Source of the DNA: Bacteroidales bacterium
Lineage (GTDB): Bacteria > Bacteroidota > Bacteroidia > Bacteroidales > UBA1556
DNA: 12,115 nt
Direction of reading: 5' to 3'
NCBI GenBank assembly: GCA_023145955.1
Contig: JAGLDA010000065.1
Location: forward strand, 1 to 12,115
The first letter of the stretch is position 1, and each line of letters opens with the position of its first letter. The notes beneath the pieces are model-generated. The model was given only the letters and a program-made list of their open reading frames with translations. It ran no database searches and was not told where the DNA came from. Made by a program: the position numbers and the translations under genes. Below are positions 1-5,131 of the stretch, in pieces.

Positions 1-502
1 CACGTGTAATTATTGGGTAGCCAATTTTGTGTGCAGCTTTTAATGCGTTATCAATATTCTCTACAGCAAAGCTCTCGGGGGTTTTAATGTTAATTTCTTT
101 AAGTAAATTGGCGAACTTCTCCCTGTCTTCAGTTACCATTATGGATTCTATGGGAGTTCCCAAAACTTCCACATTATGTTTTGCGAGTATTCCTTTTTCG
201 AATAGTTCTGTACCGCAATTTAATGCTGTTTGTCCACCAAATGCCAATAATATTCCATCAGGCTTTTCTTTTTCAATTACTTTCTCAACAAAATCGGTTG
301 TAATTGGCAAGAAATAAACCTTATCGGCAATACCTTGCGACGTTTGTACTGTTGCAATGTTTGGATTAATAAGTATAGTTTCCACACCCTCTTCGCGCAT
401 TGCTTTTAGTGCTTGAGATCCTGAATAATCAAACTCTCCGGCTTCACCAATCTTTAAGGCTCCAGAGCCTAATACGAGTACTTTATTTGGTTTATTTATC
501 AT
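1..502 (-). CDS. carB: Carbamoyl-phosphate synthase large subunit, N-terminal part (runs off the left edge)
   Basis: Large subunit of carbamoyl-phosphate synthase. It uses ammonia delivered from CarA, bicarbonate and two ATP to make carbamoyl phosphate for pyrimidines and arginine. I translated it from the ATG at 502-500; 167 of the roughly 1070 codons usual for the family are present. The visible part covers the pre-ATP-grasp domain, with GSGALKIGEAGEFDYSG at residues 12-28 and FGGQTALNCG at 88-97. The first ATP-grasp domain begins with EDREKF (125-130) and GYPIITR (161-167). Arg127 and Arg167 align with the ATP-contacting Arg129 and Arg169 of E. coli CarB. The start overlaps the end of carA by 11 bp, so the two are probably translationally coupled in one operon. 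No frameshift is seen. Identity is very secure; the rest of the protein lies outside the window. Confidence 0.97.
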   Translation of the reverse strand, partial: MINKPNKVLVLGSGALKIGEAGEFDYSGSQALKAMREEGVETILINPNIATVQTSQGIADKVYFLPITTDFVEKVIEKEKPDGILLAFGGQTALNCGTELFEKGILAKHNVEVLGTPIESIMVTEDREKFANLLKEINIKTPESFAVENIDNALKAAHKIGYPIITR

Positions 503-1583
503 TGTTCTCTTCTTTTTGCTTGATTATTAAATCTAAGAATTCATCAAATAAAAACTCTGTATCTGTAGGTCCACTTGAGGCCTCTGGGTGAAACTGTGTG
601 CTGAAAAATGGCTTTGTTTTATGTTTAAACCCTTCGTTTGTATTATCGTTAAGATTGATAAACATTGGCTCCCATTCCTTTCCTAATGTGGAATTGTCTA
701 CTGCATAACCATGGTTTTGGGAAGTAATATACGCCCTGTTTGTTCCAACATGTAGTACGGGTTGATTGTGGCTACGGTGTCCGTATTTTAGTTTATAAGT
801 TTCGGCACCCGAAGCTAATGACATTAGTTGATTTCCTAAGCAAATGCCAAATATAGGTTCGTTATTTTCAAAAGCTATTTCAAGATTGTCAACAGTGATT
901 TTGCATTTTTCTGGGTCACCAGGCCCATTGCTGATAAACAAACCGTCATACTCTTCATTTGAGAAATCGTAATCCCAAGGAACACGAATAATTGTTGTAT
1001 CTCGTTTTAGTAGGTGTCTTATAATATTGTTTTTTACTCCACAATCTATAAGTAGAATTTTGTATTTTCCATTGCCATAAATCTGCTTCTCTCTAATGCT
1101 TACATCTGCCACAAGATTTCTTATGTTTGGGTCAATAAATACCACATCTTTATCTTCCACAATTATTTTTCCTAGCATTGCTCCTTTTTCTCTAAGGTGC
1201 TTGGTCAATGCTCGGGTATCAATTCCCGATATACCAGGAATCTTATGTTCTTTCATCCATTCATCAAGACTTTTATCGGCATTCCAATGGCTGTATTCAT
1301 CACTATAATAAGATATTACTAAGCCAGAAATTTGAATTTTATCTGATTCATAATTTTTTAGCATATTGTCTTGCTCGCCTTTTTTAGGAACACCATAATT
1401 ACCAATAATTGGATAAGTAGTAACCAATATTTGCCCTTTATACGATGGGTCGGTTAAGCTTTCGGGATAGCCAGTCATTGCTGTATTGAAAACCACTTCG
1501 CCTGCAATGCTCTCGTTGTAACCAAATGATTGTCCTTCGAAACGTCTGCCGTCTTCTAGTACTAAATATGCTTTTTTGCTCAT
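492..1583 (-). CDS. carA: Carbamoyl-phosphate synthase small (glutaminase) subunit
   Basis: This cytoplasmic subunit hydrolyses glutamine and channels ammonia to CarB. The 363 residues are close to the family's usual length of about 360-380. The N-terminal CPSase small-chain domain covers about residues 4-135, with FNTAMTGYPESLTDPSY at 32-48 and SGIDTRALTKHLR at 119-131. The C-terminal class I glutamine amidotransferase domain covers about 174-355. It contains SNGPGDP (218-224), the nucleophile elbow GICLGNQ with Cys248, KYGHRSHNQPV (266-276), and the catalytic His332 and Glu334 in QFHPEAS. The triad is intact, so it should be active. It is the first gene of a carA-carB operon, divergent from the M16 peptidase gene. 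A TAnnTTTG-like box about 226 bp upstream is a possible promoter. That would leave a long leader holding a hairpin and a small ORF, so leader-based control is possible but unproven. Confidence 0.98.
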   Translation of the reverse strand: MSKKAYLVLEDGRRFEGQSFGYNESIAGEVVFNTAMTGYPESLTDPSYKGQILVTTYPIIGNYGVPKKGEQDNMLKNYESDKIQISGLVISYYSDEYSHWNADKSLDEWMKEHKIPGISGIDTRALTKHLREKGAMLGKIIVEDKDVVFIDPNIRNLVADVSIREKQIYGNGKYKILLIDCGVKNNIIRHLLKRDTTIIRVPWDYDFSNEEYDGLFISNGPGDPEKCKITVDNLEIAFENNEPIFGICLGNQLMSLASGAETYKLKYGHRSHNQPVLHVGTNRAYITSQNHGYAVDNSTLGKEWEPMFINLNDNTNEGFKHKTKPFFSTQFHPEASSGPTDTEFLFDEFLDLIIKQKEENNDK

Positions 1584-1611
1584 AATTATAGGTGTATCAT
1601 ATTTATTATTA

Positions 1612-1779
1612 CTATTTTATTGGAAAAGTGTTGGGTGTAAAATACAATAGATGTATTACAGCCACAAAAGTTATCCAATGTGCTAATTGTAATGATGAAA
1701 ATTTATTGAAAATATTGAAAACCAATTTTGTATTCTGAAAACAGTGGGGTGTTTTTCCGCTATTTGATTTATTGGTCAT
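1612..1779 (-). CDS. Doubtful 55-codon ORF in the carA leader
   Basis: It is read from the ATG at 1779-1777 to a TAG at 1614-1612, ending 28 bp before the carA start codon. The product would be rich in Phe, Asn and Thr. A hydrophobic stretch at about residues 33-48 (AHWITFVAVIHLLYFT) could span a membrane. It resembles no family I recognise. In AT-rich DNA an open frame this long can arise by chance in an intergenic region, and nothing beyond its position between a possible promoter and carA supports it. Confidence 0.13.
   Translation of the reverse strand: MTNKSNSGKTPHCFQNTKLVFNIFNKFSSLQLAHWITFVAVIHLLYFTPNTFPIK
1636..1660. repeat. Imperfect inverted repeat in the carA leader
   Basis: TGTAAAATACA (1636-1646) is separated by five bases from TGTATTACA (1652-1660). 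Nine base pairs form, with a two-base bulge. In the carA transcript this would be a hairpin about 53 bases before the start codon. No U-run follows it, so it is not an intrinsic terminator. Confidence 0.45.
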
Positions 1780-1781
1780 TT

Positions 1782-1808
1782 GGTCTGATTAAGTTCCTAA
1801 TCAGGACC
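1782..1808. repeat. Strong dyad at the predicted carA start site
   Basis: GGTCTGATTA (1782-1791) pairs with TAATCA-g-GACC (1798-1808) around a six-base centre. This gives ten base pairs with one bulged G. It abuts the possible carA -7 box (1809-1816) and covers where transcription would begin. An operator fits that position better than a terminator does, since neither side has a U-run. The identity of any regulator is unknown. Confidence 0.5.
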
Positions 1809-1816
1809 CAAAATTA
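1809..1816 (-). promoter_or_regulatory. Possible -7 box for carAB
   Basis: On the minus strand the bases read TAATTTTG, an exact match to the Bacteroidota -7 consensus TAnnTTTG. No TTG is found at the expected -33 spacing, which weakens the call. It would give a leader of roughly 218 bases. A weaker alternative, TAACTTTTG, lies on the minus strand at about 1663-1671. Confidence 0.33.
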
Positions 1817-1819
1817 AGT

Positions 1820-1847
1820 AAAATATCAATTGGTTGATTGATATTTT
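1820..1847. repeat. Perfect 11-bp inverted repeat upstream of carA
   Basis: AAAATATCAAT (1820-1830) and ATTGATATTTT (1837-1847) flank a six-base centre, TGGTTG, with no mismatch. It lies just upstream of the possible carA -7 box, where an activator or repressor could bind. On the plus strand it is followed by a T-rich run, but no gene upstream on that strand would need a terminator. The half-site TTGATAT recurs around the tnaA promoter. Confidence 0.5.
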
Positions 1848-1885
1848 TTATTATTTAGAATTTGTTTGTAGATGTTTTTTTAATG

Positions 1886-1915
1886 TTAGTAAATAAAGTA
1901 AAAACCGTACTTTTG
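1886..1915 (+). promoter_or_regulatory. Predicted promoter of the M16 peptidase gene
   Basis: TACTTTTG at 1908-1915 matches the Bacteroidota -7 motif TAnnTTTG exactly. TTA at 1886-1888 stands 19 bp upstream, where TTG would be ideal. Transcription should start a few bases past 1915, giving a leader of about 30 bases before the ATG at 1951. Confidence 0.5.
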
Positions 1916-1950
1916 AAGATTGTTATAACCTAACTTAATAAAATACGCAA

Positions 1951-3186
1951 ATGGTAAAGTATCAGAAATTTACTCTTGATAATGGTCTAAAAGTAATTGT
2001 TCATCAGGATAAAACTACCTCGGTGGTGGCGATGAATATTATTTATAATGTTGGTGCTAAGGATGAGAATCCTGAGCTTACTGGATTTGCGCATTTTTTT
2101 GAGCATTTAATGTTTGGTGGTTCAATAAATATTGCTAAGTACGATGAGCCTCTTCAAAAAGTGGGAGGGGAGAATAATGCCTTTACCAATAATGACTTAA
2201 CAAATTATTATATCTCTTTGCCTAAGGAAAATATTGAAACAGGTTTTTGGCTAGAAAGCGATAGAATGTTAAATTTGGCTTTTTCAAAAAAAAGTTTAGA
2301 AGTGCAGCGTTCTGTTGTCATCGAGGAGTATAAGCAGCGCTATTTGAATCAGCCTTATGGTGATTTATGGTTAGAGCTTCGTCCGTTTGTATATAAGGTT
2401 CATCCATATCAATGGGCTACAATTGGGAAAAACATTAAGCATATAGAAGATGCAACGATGGAGGATGTAAAAGCTTTTTACAAAAAGTATTACAATCCTA
2501 ATAATGCTATTATGGTGGTGGCAGGTGATGTGGATTTTGATGAAATAAAGCTATTAAGCGAAAAATGGTTTGGACCAATACCGGCAGGTGATGAGTATGT
2601 GCAAAATATACCTTTGGAGCCAATGCAAACAGAGGCTCGCTTTAAGGAACTCAGGAGAGATGTGCCTGTAAATGCTCTTTTTAAAGTGTATCATACCTGT
2701 AGTAGAATTGATAATGATTACCCTGCAACAGACTTAGTGTCAGATTTATTAGGAAATGGAAAATCTTCTATATTACATCGGAAACTAGTTAAAGAACAAA
2801 AACTATTTAACTCTATAAGTTGTTTTATAAGCGGAGATATTCATCCTGGAACTTTATATATTGCTGGATACCTTGCTGAAAATATTGAACCTAAAGATGC
2901 TGATAAAGCCATTGATGATATTGTTAATGATTTTAAGAAATCATTGGTTAGTAAAGAAATGCTGGAAAAGGTTAAAAATAAATTTACGGCTTCTAATGAA
3001 TTCAGTAATATAAATATACTGGATAGGGCAATGAATCTTGCTTTTTATGAATTGCTAGGTGATGCCGATATGATAAATACTGAACTAGACAAATATCTTG
3101 CTGTTACGAGTGATGATATTAAAAATGTTGCTAATAAAATATTTAAAGCAAATAATTCGAATACGATGTACTATTTGAAAAAATAG
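1951..3186 (+). CDS. M16B-family zinc metallopeptidase (insulinase/processing-peptidase type)
   Basis: A 411-residue single-chain M16 peptidase, the usual size for the two-domain bacterial form. The N-terminal catalytic domain (about 8-155) carries the inverted zinc motif HFFEH at 48-52, with Glu51 as the catalytic base. The downstream acidic ligand is in VVIEEY, Glu125 or Glu126. The C-terminal M16 domain (about 165-345) has NPNNAIMVVAGDVD at 182-195 and KNKFTASNEF at 342-351. Residues 269-274 read NGKSSIL, where relatives I know usually have SSRL. No signal peptide or membrane segment is visible, so it should be cytoplasmic, although many Bacteroidota relatives are exported. Its own promoter lies just upstream and no partner gene adjoins it. 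I see no clear terminator after it. The substrate cannot be read from sequence; degradation of small peptides is a reasonable guess. Confidence 0.92.
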   Translation: MVKYQKFTLDNGLKVIVHQDKTTSVVAMNIIYNVGAKDENPELTGFAHFFEHLMFGGSINIAKYDEPLQKVGGENNAFTNNDLTNYYISLPKENIETGFWLESDRMLNLAFSKKSLEVQRSVVIEEYKQRYLNQPYGDLWLELRPFVYKVHPYQWATIGKNIKHIEDATMEDVKAFYKKYYNPNNAIMVVAGDVDFDEIKLLSEKWFGPIPAGDEYVQNIPLEPMQTEARFKELRRDVPVNALFKVYHTCSRIDNDYPATDLVSDLLGNGKSSILHRKLVKEQKLFNSISCFISGDIHPGTLYIAGYLAENIEPKDADKAIDDIVNDFKKSLVSKEMLEKVKNKFTASNEFSNINILDRAMNLAFYELLGDADMINTELDKYLAVTSDDIKNVANKIFKANNSNTMYYLKK

Positions 3187-3277
3187 AAATTAGTTTATAG
3201 CAATACAATAGAAACAGGCCTCTGTAATAGTCTGAACTGTAAGGTGTAGTTGTGTTGTGTGAAGAAATTGTTGGCTA

Positions 3278-3308
3278 TTTGATATAAGAGTATTTTTTTG
3301 TATATTTG
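3278..3308 (+). promoter_or_regulatory. Predicted tnaA promoter
   Basis: TTTG at 3278-3281 (-33 box) and TATATTTG at 3301-3308 (-7 box) are separated by 19 bp. Both fit the Bacteroidota consensus TTG/TAnnTTTG, making this the best promoter in the window. Transcription should start near 3314-3316 and give a leader of about 185 bases before tnaA. Confidence 0.65.
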
Positions 3309-3318
3309 CCATATCAAA
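3278..3318. repeat. 8-bp inverted repeat framing the tnaA promoter
   Basis: TTTGATAT (3278-3285) and ATATCAAA (3311-3318) are perfect inverted copies whose centres lie 33 bp apart, close to three helical turns. One copy overlaps the -33 box and the other the predicted start site. A dimeric regulator or looping repressor could use this arrangement. Chance in AT-rich DNA is not excluded. Confidence 0.35.
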
Positions 3319-3329
3319 AAAAAAGATTG

Positions 3330-3425
3330 ATGATTACTAAAATGGAATTACATATTTTGAAATTTAATTACATTAATATTAAGCGCAGGGACGAGTTTAA
3401 TATTTTGGATTTAATAATATCATAA
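3330..3425 (+). CDS. Possible 31-codon leader ORF upstream of tnaA
   Basis: It is read from the ATG at 3330, about 15 bases after the predicted start site, to the TAA at 3423-3425. A second in-frame ATG lies at 3342. The peptide begins MITKMELHILKF, has KRRDE in its middle and ends LDLIIS. Its place resembles that of the E. coli TnaC leader peptide, but it has no Trp and no Pro, so the TnaC stalling mechanism cannot apply as known. An A-rich run precedes the ATG. Coding is supported by position only. Confidence 0.2.
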   Translation: MITKMELHILKFNYINIKRRDEFNILDLIIS

Positions 3426-3464
3426 TTCAAAATTCAATGAAATCATATAAATTAAAATTATTTG

Positions 3465-3481
3465 TCTGATTATACATCAGA
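3465..3481. repeat. Small dyad just before the tnaA start codon
   Basis: TCTGAT and ATCAGA form a perfect six-pair inverted repeat around TATAC, ending 19 bases before the ATG. In RNA it would be a short hairpin near the ribosome-binding area; in DNA it could be an operator. It is weak alone. Confidence 0.3.
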
Positions 3482-3500
3482 TTAACAAAATACTACTATT

Positions 3501-4874
3501 ATGAAATTACCTTTCGCAGAAAGTTATAAGATAAAAATGGTTGAGTCCATTAAAAAAAGCACAAAGGAAGAGCGTTTGCAGTGGATAAAAGAAGCAAAAT
3601 ATAATCTATTTAACTTAAAAAGTGAGCAAGTATTTGTAGATATGCTTACGGATTCAGGCACAGGAGCAATGAGTGATCGTCAGTGGTCAGAGATTATGCT
3701 TGGAGATGAGAGTTATGCAGGTGCTAGCTCTTATTATAAAATGAAAAATTCTATAAAAAGCATATTAGGCTTTGACTATTTTTTACCAACGCACCAAGGT
3801 CGTGCTGCTGAGAATGTTTTATTCTCGGTTCTTGTAAAAGAAGGCAGTATTGTTCCTGGAAACTCTCACTTTGATACTACTAAAGGACATATAGAATTTA
3901 GAAAAGCAAAAGCCGTTGATTGCACTATTGATGAAGCTTTTGATACAACTGTTCAGCATCCTTTTAAAGGAAATGTGGATATCGATAAGTTAGAAAAAGT
4001 GCTATTGGCTGATGCTGATAACGTGCCATTTATTATTGTTACAATTACTAATAATAATGCAGGAGGGCAGCCAGTATCTCTTCAAAACCTTCGTGATGTA
4101 AGGGCTATTGCTGATAAATACAATAAAATGGTTGTTTTTGATAGTGCACGTTTTGCCGAGAATGCGTATTTTATTAAGGAACGCGAGGCTGAATTTGCGA
4201 ACCTAAGCATTAAGGAGATTGTAAAGCTTACTTTTGAAAATGCTGATGCAATGACAATGAGTGCTAAAAAAGATGCTATAATTAATATGGGTGGTTTTAT
4301 TGCTATGCGCGATGAAAAACTATTCCAAGAAGCTAGTGTTTTCAATATCATGTTTGAGGGTTATATTACTTATGGTGGTATGTCTGGTCGCGATATGAAT
4401 GCTTTAGCTCAAGGTCTTGACGAAGGTACAGAGTACGATACTTTGGATTCAAGAATCAAGCAAGTAGCACTTTTAGGCCAAAAGTTAAAAGATTTTGGCG
4501 TACCTGTGCAAGAGCCTTTTGGTGGTCACGCTATATTTATTGATGCTAAACGATTCTTGCAGGGACTTCCAAAAGAAGAGTTTCTTGCTCAAACATTAGC
4601 AATTGAAATTTATATTGAGGGTGGAGTTCGTGGTGTAGAGATTGGTGCAATACTTGCCGATCGTGACCCTATAACTCGTGAAAATAGATTTCCTGAATTG
4701 GAATTTGTTCGTTTAGCCATCCCACGTCGTACTTATACCGATAATCATATTAATTATACAGCAGTGGCGATAGCTAATGTGTATAGTAGAAGAAAAGAAA
4801 TTACTAGCGGAGTTAAAATATTGAAAGAAGCACCAATAATGCGTCATTTTACTGTAGAGCTTGAGCGTTTGTAA
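3501..4874 (+). CDS. tnaA: Tryptophanase (L-tryptophan indole-lyase)
   Basis: A cytoplasmic PLP enzyme that splits L-tryptophan into indole, pyruvate and ammonia. The 457 residues match the tryptophanase/tyrosine phenol-lyase family in full (about 455-475). PLP-site residues are present: the Schiff-base lysine in SAKKD (254-258, Lys257), Asp214 and Arg217 in FDSARF, and Arg404 in RLAIPRR for the substrate carboxylate. Three positions that separate the two activities all read as tryptophanase. Asp125 stands in FDTT (Thr in tyrosine phenol-lyase), Ile381 where tyrosine phenol-lyase has Arg381, and His449 in MRHF where tyrosine phenol-lyase has Phe448. Much of the rest, such as AMSDRQW and GRDMNALAQGL, looks closer to tyrosine phenol-lyase. 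The gene stands alone with its own promoter and terminator and no tryptophan permease beside it. Long-leader regulation is possible. Confidence 0.95.
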   Translation: MKLPFAESYKIKMVESIKKSTKEERLQWIKEAKYNLFNLKSEQVFVDMLTDSGTGAMSDRQWSEIMLGDESYAGASSYYKMKNSIKSILGFDYFLPTHQGRAAENVLFSVLVKEGSIVPGNSHFDTTKGHIEFRKAKAVDCTIDEAFDTTVQHPFKGNVDIDKLEKVLLADADNVPFIIVTITNNNAGGQPVSLQNLRDVRAIADKYNKMVVFDSARFAENAYFIKEREAEFANLSIKEIVKLTFENADAMTMSAKKDAIINMGGFIAMRDEKLFQEASVFNIMFEGYITYGGMSGRDMNALAQGLDEGTEYDTLDSRIKQVALLGQKLKDFGVPVQEPFGGHAIFIDAKRFLQGLPKEEFLAQTLAIEIYIEGGVRGVEIGAILADRDPITRENRFPELEFVRLAIPRRTYTDNHINYTAVAIANVYSRRKEITSGVKILKEAPIMRHFTVELERL

Positions 4875-4892
4875 TAAAATACAATAAGGAGT

Positions 4893-4920
4893 TAGCTGAT
4901 ATTTTTCTTAAATATAGCTA
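4893..4920 (+). other. AT-rich hairpin directly after tnaA
   Basis: TAGCT-g-ATATTT (4893-4904) pairs with AAATATAGCTA (4910-4920) around a five-base loop. It gives 11 pairs with one bulged G, beginning 18 bases after the stop codon. It precedes the GC-containing terminator and may protect the mRNA 3' end or act as a weak first terminator. Confidence 0.4.
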
Positions 4921-4947
4921 TTATTTACTCTTATTATATTAAATTTT

Positions 4948-4996
4948 AAAACCCCCGAAAATAGTCTAGTTTAGATTGTTTTCGGGGTTTTTGTTT
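4948..4996 (+). terminator. Intrinsic terminator after tnaA
   Basis: AAAACCCCCGAAAA (4948-4961) pairs with TTTTCGGGGTTTTT (4979-4992). Nine inner pairs are continuous, and after a C/T mismatch four A-T pairs extend the stem. The right arm runs into a T-rich stretch (4988-4996). The 17-base loop can form a small inner TCTA/TAGA stem. The A-run on the left means it could also work on the minus strand. Confidence 0.85.
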
Positions 4997-5131
4997 TATA
5001 ATATTATCTTTATTTTTTGCTCACAATTACCTTATACTTCTTAAGGGTGCAATGTTGAAAAGTTTGTACTAAATGACAATGTTTTGCGTTAATTGTATAT
5101 AATTTTATAATGCAAAAATAGGCGTTAGAAT

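Larger units (their letters stand above)
1584..1950. other. Divergent carA / M16 peptidase intergenic region (367 bp)
   Basis: This AT-rich stretch has no convincing protein gene. It holds a clear -7 box for the plus-strand peptidase gene near 1908-1915. It also has a possible minus-strand -7 box at 1809-1816 and three dyads (1636-1660, 1782-1808, 1820-1847). A 55-codon minus-strand ORF at 1612-1779 is doubtful. Each is listed separately. Confidence 0.8.
3187..3500. other. Intergenic region and tnaA leader (314 bp)
   Basis: No convincing full gene is present. The first 90 bp hold only a weak four-pair dyad (ACAG-GCCT-CTGT at 3216-3227) with no U-run, so the peptidase gene has no obvious terminator. 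The rest holds the tnaA promoter at 3278-3308, an inverted repeat framing it, a possible 31-codon leader ORF at 3330-3425, and a small dyad just before the tnaA start. Confidence 0.75.

Noticed and set aside
27..317. 96-codon plus-strand open frame
   Set aside because: It lies antisense within carB, whose minus-strand translation matches the family throughout; the plus-strand frame looks like a shadow.
3216..3227. Terminator for the M16 peptidase gene (ACAG-GCCT-CTGT)
   Set aside because: Only four pairs form and no U-run follows.
3330..3425. A true TnaC-type tryptophan-sensing leader peptide
   Set aside because: The peptide has no Trp and no Pro, both needed by E. coli TnaC; only the position is similar.
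3501..4874. Tyrosine phenol-lyase as the identity of this gene
   Set aside because: Asp125, Ile381 and His449 replace the Thr, Arg and Phe of tyrosine phenol-lyase, so tryptophanase fits better.
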